A DNA stretch of 5,971 bases from Spirochaetaceae bacterium (GCA_003566875.1 PXBQ01000528.1:1-5971), one strand, 5' to 3'; shown: positions 1 through 5,756, counted from the stretch's first letter. Translations and numbers: made by a program. The notes: generated by a model not told the origin, from the sequence alone.

Positions 1-35
1 CGGCGCGGTTCTAGGCGCTCCGTATCACCGCGCCG
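1..35 (-). repeat. Perfect inverted repeat at the end of the lipoprotein gene, possible terminator stem
   Basis: Bases 1-9 (CGGCGCGGT) and 27-35 (ACCGCGCCG) are exact reverse complements, 9 bp and almost all G/C, separated by a 17-base loop. The minus-strand stop codon at 25-27 lies at the inner edge of one arm. A GC-rich stem at the end of a minus-strand transcription unit suggests a rho-independent terminator, but the T-run that would confirm it would lie outside the window. It could also be a chance pairing or a dispersed palindromic repeat. Confidence 0.5.
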
Positions 36-609
36 ACGCGAGTTCGCGTGGCGTGTAGAAGTTGACTTCGGTGTAGCCCTCCCACGCGGCCCACATCCTA
101 TCCGAGCGTATACCCTCGGTCGCAATGCGCGCGTGCTCGCTCCATTGAAGGACCTGAGGATAACTGATGTCGTATCTGTCCTGGTGCACCCAGGTGTTCA
201 CGCGGACCATGCTCCGGGAGAGTATCACTGCACGTTCCGGGATGAAGATCGGTACAATCGCACGGTGGGTGTCGGTCCACGAGTGATCGTCACGCGAGAA
301 CCGCATAACTACCTGTTCGATCCTGTACGCTCCTGGGTCAAGCGCGATTGCCGCCCAGTTTCCACGGTTCGGCAGATTCATCGTGACGATCTCGCGCGTC
401 AGAGGTTGCCGGATCGTGAGCGTCACACCGTTGAACTGTCTGCCGTCGCGGAAGTTCGCGTCCCGGAAGTCGTACACCATCACGAACAGGCTTTGATCCG
501 GGTTGTCCGGCAGCGGCAGCGACGCGCACGCGCTCAAACCCCCAAGAGTCACGGACGCAATCGCAACCACAATCGCGGCAGAAAAAACCGATGATTTCAC
601 TTTTCGCAT
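25..609 (-). CDS. Small predicted lipoprotein of unknown family
   Basis: This gene encodes 194 residues and starts at an ATG (607-609). The N-terminus is a lipoprotein signal peptide: a basic stretch (RKVK, residues 2-5), a hydrophobic core (about 8-24) and the lipobox LSAC ending at Cys28. The residues after the cysteine are Ala and Ser, so there is no inner-membrane retention Asp at +2 and an outer-membrane location is plausible. The mature part (about 167 residues) looks beta-rich, with alternating hydrophobic residues and a DPGAYRIEQVV stretch (about 92-102) like those in small beta-sandwich domains. I recognise no catalytic motif and no family. It lies 31 bases after the acyltransferase stop, on the same strand, so the two are probably cotranscribed. 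There is no clear Shine-Dalgarno sequence before the start, which may mean coupled or inefficient translation. The coding call is firm; the function is unknown. Confidence 0.8.
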   Translation of the reverse strand: MRKVKSSVFSAAIVVAIASVTLGGLSACASLPLPDNPDQSLFVMVYDFRDANFRDGRQFNGVTLTIRQPLTREIVTMNLPNRGNWAAIALDPGAYRIEQVVMRFSRDDHSWTDTHRAIVPIFIPERAVILSRSMVRVNTWVHQDRYDISYPQVLQWSEHARIATEGIRSDRMWAAWEGYTEVNFYTPRELASAR

Positions 610-640
610 ACGATATTTTTACGGCCAAACATCCGCGACG

Positions 641-1633
641 TCAAGCCGAGAGCGTCGAGTCCATGCACCGATCGCCGCGTAGCTGCGTTCGAGGTTCGGT
701 TCCGCGACGAACGGAAACCGAAGCACAAACGGCCGAATCCCGCAACTCACAGACTTCGCGGCGGACTCGGCGCGTGACGGGATCACCGGTCGCCGCTGTG
801 TCGCGCGCGAACTCGATGCGCGGGTCGATCGGGTCGCCGAACGCGATCCTGACCGCGTGAAACCGCGATCGACGGCTCGCCATCGTAATCAGCGCCGCGC
901 GCCCCTCGTGCGGGAGCCCGGATCGACGGTACGCAACGCGACGAAAGTGGCGCGGGACGACGTGGACGCCTTCGGTATAGACGGGAACGACCGGGACCGA
1001 CAGGCCCTCGCGCAGAAGTCGACGAGCGATACCGTCGACGAAAGACGGCCACTCCGCCAGAATCGGCTGGTCGGCGCCGACGAGAGCCGGGTCCGGCTCG
1101 ATCGATCCCGCCGGGTATACGACAATCGCGCCGCCTTCGCGCGCGATCTCGACGATTCGGCGGATCGCGCGCGCACGCGAAGACAACGTCTCGTCGATCA
1201 CGACGCACCGGGAAAGCACACCCGGCATGTCTCTCATCAACGCGCGCTTCTTCGCGATTGCGAACAGATCGCGTCGCTTCGTGGCCACAGCGAGCGCGGG
1301 TAGATCGCCGAGCCCGGGATGATTCCCCACAAGTAGTACCGGGCCACTCGACGGAACCGTTCCGCGGATAACCGAGACGCCGCGGTAGTATCGCCCCAAG
1401 ATACGCCGCATCGCGTTCGCGACTCCGTTCGCGGTGATCTCGCGGTCGAGTCGCAGAAGCCGCAGTACGAACACGACGGTCGGCACGAGAAACAGCGGAG
1501 AAACGAACGCGTTGACCGAACGGCGCCGGTACGACGCGAACTCGAACATCTCACGATACGCGATCCGAAATACACGCCATAGGCGTGATTGAAGCCTGTC
1601 TGGAGCGGGCGTCATCATAAGTGAAAAAGTCAT
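641..1633 (-). CDS. PlsC-like lysophospholipid/acyl-acceptor acyltransferase
   Basis: This is a membrane-associated acyltransferase of the PlsC/LPLAT superfamily, which moves an acyl group from acyl-ACP or acyl-CoA to a lipid acceptor. With the ATG at 1631-1633 it has 330 residues. Visible features are a hydrophobic, probably membrane-binding segment (about 43-62); the catalytic HX4D motif NHPGLGD with His105 and Asp110; the block VVYPAGSIEPD (about 171-181), equivalent to motif III (FPEGTRS); and VPVVPVYTEG (about 213-222), equivalent to motif IV. Motif III has Ala where glycerol-phosphate acyltransferases carry Glu, so the acceptor may not be lysophosphatidate. The last 45 or so residues are Arg-rich and not recognisable. 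The start is uncertain: an upstream in-frame TTG (1652-1654) and tandem ATGs at 1616-1618 and 1613-1615 are alternatives, and none has a good ribosome binding site. I chose 1633 because it is ATG and lies downstream of a possible minus-strand -10 box. A lipoprotein gene follows in the same direction. Confidence 0.85.
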   Translation of the reverse strand: MTFSLMMTPAPDRLQSRLWRVFRIAYREMFEFASYRRRSVNAFVSPLFLVPTVVFVLRLLRLDREITANGVANAMRRILGRYYRGVSVIRGTVPSSGPVLLVGNHPGLGDLPALAVATKRRDLFAIAKKRALMRDMPGVLSRCVVIDETLSSRARAIRRIVEIAREGGAIVVYPAGSIEPDPALVGADQPILAEWPSFVDGIARRLLREGLSVPVVPVYTEGVHVVPRHFRRVAYRRSGLPHEGRAALITMASRRSRFHAVRIAFGDPIDPRIEFARDTAATGDPVTRRVRREVCELRDSAVCASVSVRRGTEPRTQLRGDRCMDSTLSA

Positions 1634-1637
1634 ACTA

Positions 1638-1665
1638 TTTGGAACAATCGGCAATCGATTAGACT
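1638..1665 (+). promoter_or_regulatory. Candidate promoter for the sugar-transporter operon
   Basis: The elements are TTGGAA (1639-1644; four of six to TTGACA) and TAGACT (1660-1665; four of six to TATAAT), with a short 15-base spacer, or 16 bases if the -35 is read one base earlier. The same TAGACT hexamer forms the -10 of the better-spaced promoter before the dehydrogenase gene. Transcription would begin near 1672, giving a leader of about 130 bases that contains the hairpins described below. The short spacer makes the call tentative. Confidence 0.3.
1658..1663 (-). promoter_or_regulatory. Candidate -10 box for the acyltransferase-lipoprotein pair
   Basis: Read on the minus strand, 1663 to 1658 is TCTAAT, five of six matches to TATAAT. 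Transcription would start near 1651, which fits translation from the ATG at 1633 or 1618. I see no good -35 hexamer at the right distance, so this is a weak call. Confidence 0.25.
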
Positions 1666-1681
1666 CGACTCACCGGCTCCG

Positions 1682-1702
1682 AGAGGTGAAAAACCTCTTT
1701 TT
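1682..1702 (+). terminator. Terminator-like hairpin in the transporter leader
   Basis: AGAGGT (1682-1687) and ACCTCT (1693-1698) pair perfectly around the loop GAAAA, followed by TTTT (1699-1702) before a G. The T-run follows the stem only on the plus strand, so the hairpin faces the transporter operon. The flanking genes diverge, so there is no upstream plus-strand gene in the window for it to end. It therefore fits a leader attenuator, or blocks stray transcription coming antisense through the acyltransferase gene. The stem is short (6 bp, three G-C pairs) and termination may be partial. Confidence 0.4.
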
Positions 1703-1739
1703 GTGGTGTTAAAAACGGAATCCTAACACACTTTGTGGT
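1700..1739 (+). repeat. Direct repeat TTTGTGGT, two copies 32 bases apart
   Basis: TTTGTGGT occurs at 1700-1707 and again at 1732-1739. The 32-base offset is close to three helical turns, so both copies would present on the same DNA face, as in some regulator-binding sites. Each copy also contributes to a predicted RNA hairpin arm, so the repeat may reflect RNA structure instead. Eight-base repeats in AT-rich DNA can arise by chance. Confidence 0.4.
1706..1729 (+). promoter_or_regulatory. Inverted repeat GTGTTA/TAACAC, possible antiterminator stem or operator
   Basis: GTGTTA (1706-1711) and TAACAC (1724-1729) are exact reverse complements separated by 12 bases. The right arm shares bases 1725-1729 with the left arm of the next terminator-like hairpin, so the two RNA folds are mutually exclusive. 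That is the geometry of an antiterminator and terminator pair. As DNA it could equally be a binding site for a dimeric regulator. Confidence 0.35.
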
Positions 1740-1746
1740 TTTTTTT
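1725..1746 (+). terminator. Second terminator-like hairpin followed by a T-run
   Basis: AAC-a-CAC (1725-1731, with one bulged A at 1728) can pair with GTGGTT (1735-1740) around the loop TTT, leading straight into TTTTTT (1741-1746). The 6-bp bulged stem is weak, but the U-rich tail is the best in the window. It faces the transporter operon and lies about 60 bases before its start codon, which suits an attenuator. Confidence 0.35.
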
Positions 1747-1759
1747 CGGTATTTTTCAA

Positions 1760-1771
1760 GACGTCGACGTC
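1760..1771 (+). promoter_or_regulatory. Perfect 12-bp palindrome, possible operator
   Basis: GACGTCGACGTC is a perfect palindrome centred on a CG step, between the hairpin region and the ribosome binding site of the binding-protein gene. LacI-family regulators of sugar operons typically bind palindromes with a central CG, so it is a candidate operator. The genome is rich in short GTCGAC-like words, and this could be chance. No regulator gene is present in the window. Confidence 0.35.
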
Positions 1772-1793
1772 GGCGGTGCCGGTTTCGACCATT

Positions 1794-1799
1794 AGGAGG
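1794..1799 (+). promoter_or_regulatory. Strong Shine-Dalgarno AGGAGG that fixes the binding-protein start
   Basis: AGGAGG ends five bases before the ATG at 1805. An in-frame GTG at 1799-1801 overlaps the Shine-Dalgarno itself and so cannot be the start. This is the strongest ribosome binding site in the window, as expected for a binding protein made in excess over its permeases. Confidence 0.85.
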
Positions 1800-1804
1800 T
1801 GACA

Positions 1805-3106
1805 ATGAAACACATATCTTTCTTCCGTCTCTCGCGGCCCGTTGTGATCGTGGCCGTGCTCGTGCTCACCGCGATGCTTCTTTCCTGTGAAAGGAAGGAG
1901 GAGCAAACAGCGCCGGGACAGACGACGGTGACGCTCGCCTACAATCCGTTTCTCGCCGATTCGTTCACCGACGCTCCGCCGCCGATCGAAATGATCCGCG
2001 CGGCGATCGAACGCGCGCATCCCGATGTCACGCTGGAGTACTATACGATGCCACAAGACATGCTGGAGTCACTCGTGATCTGGATGACGTCGCGCGACTC
2101 GACCGTCGATGTTTTCGGGATCGACGAGCCGTGGGTCACGCAGTTCGGTCGCGCGGGCTGGGCGGTTCCTCTGAACGACCGGATACCCGATCTCGAGACA
2201 CGGATAGAGCCCGCGGGCCTCGATACGTACTCGTACCGCAGCGACCGCATAGGCGTTCCGTTCTGGGGGAGTCTGACGGGCCTGTTTTATCGCACCGATA
2301 TTCTCGAGCAGTACGGCTTCAACGCGCCGAACACGATCGACGAGATGATCGAGATAATCCGGACCGTTCGCGCGGACCAGCCTGAGATCGCCGGGCTACT
2401 CTGGCCGGGCGCGCGCAGCGGCGACTCGCTCACGATGTTCTACGCGACGCTGCTTCACGCCTTCGGCGGCCGCTATCGCGACGATCAGGGTACGCTCGTA
2501 CTCGATTCGCCCGCGAGTCTTCGCGCCGTCGAAGCGATGCGTTCGACGATCACCGAAGAGCTCTCGCCGCGCGCCGCGCAGAACTGGGAGCGGCGTGAGT
2601 CGCGCCAGAGATTCGTCGCGGGAGAGGCAATCTTTTCGTGGGACAACGCCGACATCATCACATGGCTCGATGATCCGGAACGTTCGCAGGTCGCCGGGAA
2701 CTGGGACCTCATTCCGTTCCCTGCTCAACCGGGCGGCCGAAAAGTATCGGTCACGGGCGGATTTGCGTTCGCGGCGAACCCGTTTGGACGAAACGGCGAC
2801 GCCGCGATCAAGGTCCTCGACGTGATCTCTCAGCGTGATGTACAGAAAGGCTTCGCGCTCGCGTGGGGCCCGGTTCAGTACTACCGCGGGCTGTACGACG
2901 ACCCGGAAGTTCAGGCGTACAACCCGAACGTCGAAAAACTCTCGGCGCTTCTCACGGGCGCGATCAGCAGGCCGCCGTCGGAGAACTACGCGGAGTTGTC
3001 GGGGATCATGAGAGAGGAACTCAACGGCGCGATCACGGGTGCGCGTGCGGTGCCCGATGCGGTCGCGAACATGGCACGACGGGCGCGCGCGCTGGAACAG
3101 CGCTGA
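1805..3106 (+). CDS. ABC sugar transporter, extracellular solute-binding lipoprotein (family 1, ThuE/LpqY-like)
   Basis: This 433-residue protein captures the substrate for a CUT1-type carbohydrate importer. It begins with a lipoprotein signal peptide whose lipobox LLSC ends at Cys28, so it is anchored in a membrane by lipid and is not freely periplasmic. The body matches family 1 solute-binding proteins in length and motif order: IDEPWVTQFGRAGWAVPLND (about 106-125), GVPFWGSLTGLFYRTDILEQYG (about 150-171), GLLWPGARSGDS (about 196-207), FSWDNADIITWL and GNWDLIPFPAQPGG in the hinge region, and YRGLYDDPEV near the C-terminus. The pattern most resembles trehalose/maltose-binding proteins of the ThuE and LpqY kind; this is pattern memory, not a database match. 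Two permease genes follow directly. The start at ATG 1805 is set by AGGAGG five bases upstream. The true substrate cannot be read from the sequence; an alpha-glucoside such as trehalose, maltose or sucrose is most likely. Confidence 0.9.
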   Translation: MKHISFFRLSRPVVIVAVLVLTAMLLSCERKEEQTAPGQTTVTLAYNPFLADSFTDAPPPIEMIRAAIERAHPDVTLEYYTMPQDMLESLVIWMTSRDSTVDVFGIDEPWVTQFGRAGWAVPLNDRIPDLETRIEPAGLDTYSYRSDRIGVPFWGSLTGLFYRTDILEQYGFNAPNTIDEMIEIIRTVRADQPEIAGLLWPGARSGDSLTMFYATLLHAFGGRYRDDQGTLVLDSPASLRAVEAMRSTITEELSPRAAQNWERRESRQRFVAGEAIFSWDNADIITWLDDPERSQVAGNWDLIPFPAQPGGRKVSVTGGFAFAANPFGRNGDAAIKVLDVISQRDVQKGFALAWGPVQYYRGLYDDPEVQAYNPNVEKLSALLTGAISRPPSENYAELSGIMREELNGAITGARAVPDAVANMARRARALEQR

Positions 3107-3118
3107 GCGACCGTGCCG

Positions 3119-4015
3119 ATGATCGCTAACCAGACCGAAACGCGGATCGCCGCGATGCTCGTCGCGCCTTCGCTGATCGGCCTTCTCGTTCTCAACTACT
3201 ATCCGATTCTGCAAAGCCTTCTGTACTCGGTCTTCGACCTTGACTCGACGACCGACTGGATCGGCGCCGAGTTCGTCGGTCTCAGAAACTACGCAGTCGT
3301 GATGGCGAGCGACCAGTTCCGGAACACGCTGGCGTTCACGACCGGGTTCACGGTAGTCGCCGTGATCCTCGATCTGTCGCTCGGGATGATCCTGGCGCAG
3401 GCGACTTTCTTCGTGCCGCGTTCGATGAGGGCTGTGTTGCGCGCGGTGATTATCGTGCCGTGGGCAATCCCGAAAGTGATCCAGGCTTCGATGTGGCGAT
3501 GGATGTTGAACAGCGACGTCGGGCCGATCGCGGACTTGATGGTCAGATTCGGGCTCGTTGCCGAACCGCCGTTGTTTCTCGTCGACCGGTGGCTCGCGAT
3601 GGGCAGCGTCGTACTCGCGTACACGTGGAAAGGCGCGTCGATCGCCGCGTTTTTCCTTATGGGTGGACTCGCACTCATACCGAAAGAGGTCTTCGAGTCG
3701 GCGCGCGTCGATGGCGCGAGCGCGCTCCGGCGGTTTTTCTCGGTAACGCTGCCGATGGTTATGCCGACGGTGTTTGTCGCACTGTTGTACCGATCGCAGG
3801 ACGCGCTACGCGTGTTCGACGTCGTGTACGGACTCACGGGAGGCGGCCCGGGCACCGCGACCGATACGTTGAGCTCGTTCGCGTACACGTCGTACTTCCG
3901 CTACGCGCAGTTCGGTCGTGCCTCGACGTACGCGGTCGTGACGTTCGCTCTCGTGGCCGCGGTCGGTGTGTTTTACATCGGACGCGTCCGCCGGAACTTC
4001 CAGTTCAGGGAGTAG
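3119..4015 (+). CDS. ABC sugar transporter permease, MalF/UgpA type
   Basis: This 298-residue inner-membrane protein is the first of two channel subunits of the importer. Several hydrophobic segments are visible, including about 12-36 with the typical LVAPSLIGLLVLNYYPI start, and others near 75-98, 108-125, 163-188, 213-224 and 270-288. The cytoplasmic EAA loop that docks on the ATPase is at about 190-212: ESARVDGAS, then VTLP, matching EAA-x3-G-x9-I-x-LP with Ser and Val as the only departures. LTGGGPGTATDTLSSFAY (about 239-256) is the usual signature of MalF/UgpA-like subunits. It begins 12 bases after the binding-protein stop. A GTG at 3113-3115 in the same frame is an alternative start that adds two residues; the Shine-Dalgarno is weak for both, so translation may be coupled to the upstream gene. 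Confidence 0.9.
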   Translation: MIANQTETRIAAMLVAPSLIGLLVLNYYPILQSLLYSVFDLDSTTDWIGAEFVGLRNYAVVMASDQFRNTLAFTTGFTVVAVILDLSLGMILAQATFFVPRSMRAVLRAVIIVPWAIPKVIQASMWRWMLNSDVGPIADLMVRFGLVAEPPLFLVDRWLAMGSVVLAYTWKGASIAAFFLMGGLALIPKEVFESARVDGASALRRFFSVTLPMVMPTVFVALLYRSQDALRVFDVVYGLTGGGPGTATDTLSSFAYTSYFRYAQFGRASTYAVVTFALVAAVGVFYIGRVRRNFQFRE

Positions 4016-4018
4016 CCT

Positions 4019-4861
4019 ATGACAAAGAAAAGCCGCCATACCGCGCACGTCGCTGTCTCCTTTGTGATACTGGGTGTTGTCGCAGTGTGGAGCCTCACGC
4101 CTCTCGTGTGGCTCGCGATAACGTCGATCAAGCCGCTCGGGACCGAGTACCGGATCCCGGTCGAGTATTGGCCCGGGAATCCAACGCTCGAGAATTACCG
4201 AACCGTGCTGGGCGAGCGTTTCCGGATTCACCGATCGGTGCTCAACAGCGCCATTGTGTCGAGCGCTTCGATGGTCGGGACGCTCGTTCTTGCTACGCTA
4301 TCCGCGTACGCGATTGCGCGGCTCAGGTTCGCGTTTCGGCTTCACACGTTGTACGCGCTTCAGATCGCGGGCATGATCCCGCCGATCGTCGTAATCGCGC
4401 CGACCTTCGTTTTGATGCGTACCCTCGGCCTGATCCGCACGTACTGGGCGATGATCATCCCAAACATGGTATACAGCGTGCCTCTCGCGTCGTTCCTGAT
4501 CGCGAGTTACTTCGCGAACGTACCGTTCGAACTCGAAGACGCCGCGAAGATTGACGGCGCCGGGACGCTGCGCACGATCGCCCAAGTGATCCTGCCGATC
4601 GCGGCTCCTGGAATATTCTCGGCCGGCGTGCTCGCGTTTCTCGGCTCGTGGGGCGAGTTCATGCTGGCGAACACGGTCTCGATCGGGTCGGCCGCCGTCG
4701 AGACGGTTCCGGTCGCGATTCTGAGTTTCAGCCGCGCGTTCGAACTGCAGTGGAGCTGGGTCGCCGCGGGAACGGTCGTCGCGCTTTTGCCGATTATCGT
4801 CGCGGTGATGGTACTCCAACGCACAATCGTGCGCGGCCTCGCGGGCGGTGCGGTGAAGTGA
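4019..4861 (+). CDS. ABC sugar transporter permease, MalG/UgpE type
   Basis: This 280-residue subunit is the second half of the transmembrane channel. Hydrophobic segments are visible at about 11-37, 77-100, 110-133, 143-164, 190-210 and 248-268. The EAA loop is canonical: EDAAKIDGAG (173-182), then ILP (191-193). The tail GLAGGAVK is the typical C-terminus of MalG-like proteins. The start follows the previous stop by three bases, with AGGGAG (4007-4012), inside the end of the upstream gene, as its ribosome binding site six bases away, so the two permeases are made together. No ATPase gene follows, and the next gene seems to have its own promoter. The ATP-binding partner must be encoded elsewhere, as is common for CUT1 importers that share an MsmK/UgpC-type ATPase. 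Confidence 0.92.
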   Translation: MTKKSRHTAHVAVSFVILGVVAVWSLTPLVWLAITSIKPLGTEYRIPVEYWPGNPTLENYRTVLGERFRIHRSVLNSAIVSSASMVGTLVLATLSAYAIARLRFAFRLHTLYALQIAGMIPPIVVIAPTFVLMRTLGLIRTYWAMIIPNMVYSVPLASFLIASYFANVPFELEDAAKIDGAGTLRTIAQVILPIAAPGIFSAGVLAFLGSWGEFMLANTVSIGSAAVETVPVAILSFSRAFELQWSWVAAGTVVALLPIIVAVMVLQRTIVRGLAGGAVK

Positions 4862-4896
4862 TCGGCCCGCGTTAAAAAACCGGCGATAACCGCGTG

Positions 4897-4925
4897 TTGC
4901 AAGTATTCGCGTGAAACACTAGACT
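4897..4925 (+). promoter_or_regulatory. Candidate sigma-70 promoter of the dehydrogenase gene
   Basis: TTGCAA (4897-4902) and TAGACT (4920-4925) are separated by exactly 17 bases, each matching four of six consensus positions. Transcription would start near 4932, about 40 bases before the start codon. No convincing terminator lies between the permease stop (4861) and this site, so readthrough from the transporter operon is also possible. Confidence 0.5.
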
Positions 4926-4970
4926 AGAACCTGTACTCCAAACGCAATACCCAGGATACAAGGAGCCACG

Positions 4971-5717
4971 ATGAGTCTGAACGGGAAAACCGCTCTGGTG
5001 ACCGGAGCCGGTCGGGGAATGGGGCTTGCCTTCTCGCGCGAACTCGCGTCCCGCGGGGCGACGGTATTCATGTGCGACGTAGACGGCGAGACGGTCGCCG
5101 CGGCGGCGACGGAACTCGTCGAGCAGGGCCTTACCGCGGCCGCCGTCACGGTCGATGTTTCGAGCGAGGCCGATGTCAGGACGGTCGTCGCACACGCGAT
5201 CCGCGAGACCGGGCGGGTCGATATCGTCGTGAACAACGCGGGCATTCACCCGCTCAAGGGTATCGACGAGATCGACGTCGCGGAGTGGGACACGGTTCTC
5301 GCGGTGAACCTGCGGGGGGGTTTTCTGCTCTGCCGGGCGGTTCTCCCGCATATGCGGAACCAAAAATTCGGACGCATCATCAACATCGCGTCGGAGGCCG
5401 GCAAGAACGGCGGCACGATCTGTGCGCCGCACTACGCCGCGTCGAAAGGCGCGATCCTCGCGTTCACGCGGAACCTCGCACGCGCGGTCGGCGCAGACGG
5501 AATCACCGTGAACGCAATCGCCCCGGGCCGGATCGCGACCGCGATGGCGGCGCAGGTCTCGGCCGAAGAGAACCAGATCTACATCGACAAGAGCTCGGTG
5601 AAACGGCTCGGCGATCCCACCGACGTCGCGAACGCGGTCGCGTTCCTCGCCGATGAAAAGTCCGGGTTCATCACGGGCGAGACGCTGAACGTAAACGGCG
5701 GCACGTTGATGGATTGA
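4971..5717 (+). CDS. Short-chain dehydrogenase/reductase (classical SDR, FabG-like)
   Basis: This 248-residue enzyme is a cytosolic oxidoreductase of the classical SDR family. All core motifs are in place: TGAGRGMG (11-18, cofactor binding), NNAG (88-91), Asn113 in VNLRG, Ser141, and YAASK with Tyr155 and Lys159, giving the Asn-Ser-Tyr-Lys catalytic tetrad. IAPGRIAT (183-190) and the GETLNVNGG end (236-244) are typical. Asp36 at the end of the second beta strand suggests NAD(H) rather than NADP(H). The annotation 3-oxoacyl-ACP reductase would be tempting, but no other fatty-acid synthesis gene is nearby. A sugar or polyol dehydrogenase fits the transporter context equally well; substrate is unknown. 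AAGGAG (4960-4965) lies five bases before the ATG. The gene is 109 bases after the permease and has a candidate promoter of its own. Confidence 0.9.
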   Translation: MSLNGKTALVTGAGRGMGLAFSRELASRGATVFMCDVDGETVAAAATELVEQGLTAAAVTVDVSSEADVRTVVAHAIRETGRVDIVVNNAGIHPLKGIDEIDVAEWDTVLAVNLRGGFLLCRAVLPHMRNQKFGRIINIASEAGKNGGTICAPHYAASKGAILAFTRNLARAVGADGITVNAIAPGRIATAMAAQVSAEENQIYIDKSSVKRLGDPTDVANAVAFLADEKSGFITGETLNVNGGTLMD

Positions 5718-5728
5718 CGGTGGGGCGA

Positions 5729-5756
5729 TCGGCACAATCGGCCGACGAGCTTTTTT
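5729..5756 (+). terminator. Weak candidate terminator after the dehydrogenase gene
   Basis: TCGGC (5729-5733) can pair with GCCGA (5741-5745) around a seven-base loop, and six Ts follow at 5751-5756 after a five-base gap. The position, just beyond the stop codon, and the T-run favour a terminator. The short stem and the gap before the T-run count against it. Confidence 0.35.

Noticed and set aside
133..594. Open 153-codon plus-strand frame opposite the lipoprotein gene
   Set aside because: No ribosome binding site and a basic, low-complexity product, whereas the minus strand encodes a textbook lipoprotein signal peptide.
1652..1654. TTG as the start of the acyltransferase (337 residues)
   Set aside because: A rare start codon with no Shine-Dalgarno and close to a candidate transcription start. 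The ATG at 1631-1633 is preferred, though not proven.
1706..1726. Six-codon frame GTG to TAA in the transporter leader, a possible attenuation leader peptide
   Set aside because: No ribosome binding site, no codon bias suggesting amino-acid sensing, and too short to distinguish from chance.
1799..1801. In-frame GTG as an earlier start of the binding-protein gene
   Set aside because: It overlaps the AGGAGG Shine-Dalgarno, which is spaced five bases from the ATG at 1805.
2396..3214. Open 272-codon minus-strand frame opposite the binding-protein gene
   Set aside because: Arg-rich, low-complexity translation with no domain. It also covers the junction between two well-supported plus-strand genes.
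3460..4554. Open 364-codon plus-strand frame spanning both permease genes
   Set aside because: It is a shifted frame of two genes with clear EAA loops and membrane segments; its own translation is Arg-rich and featureless.
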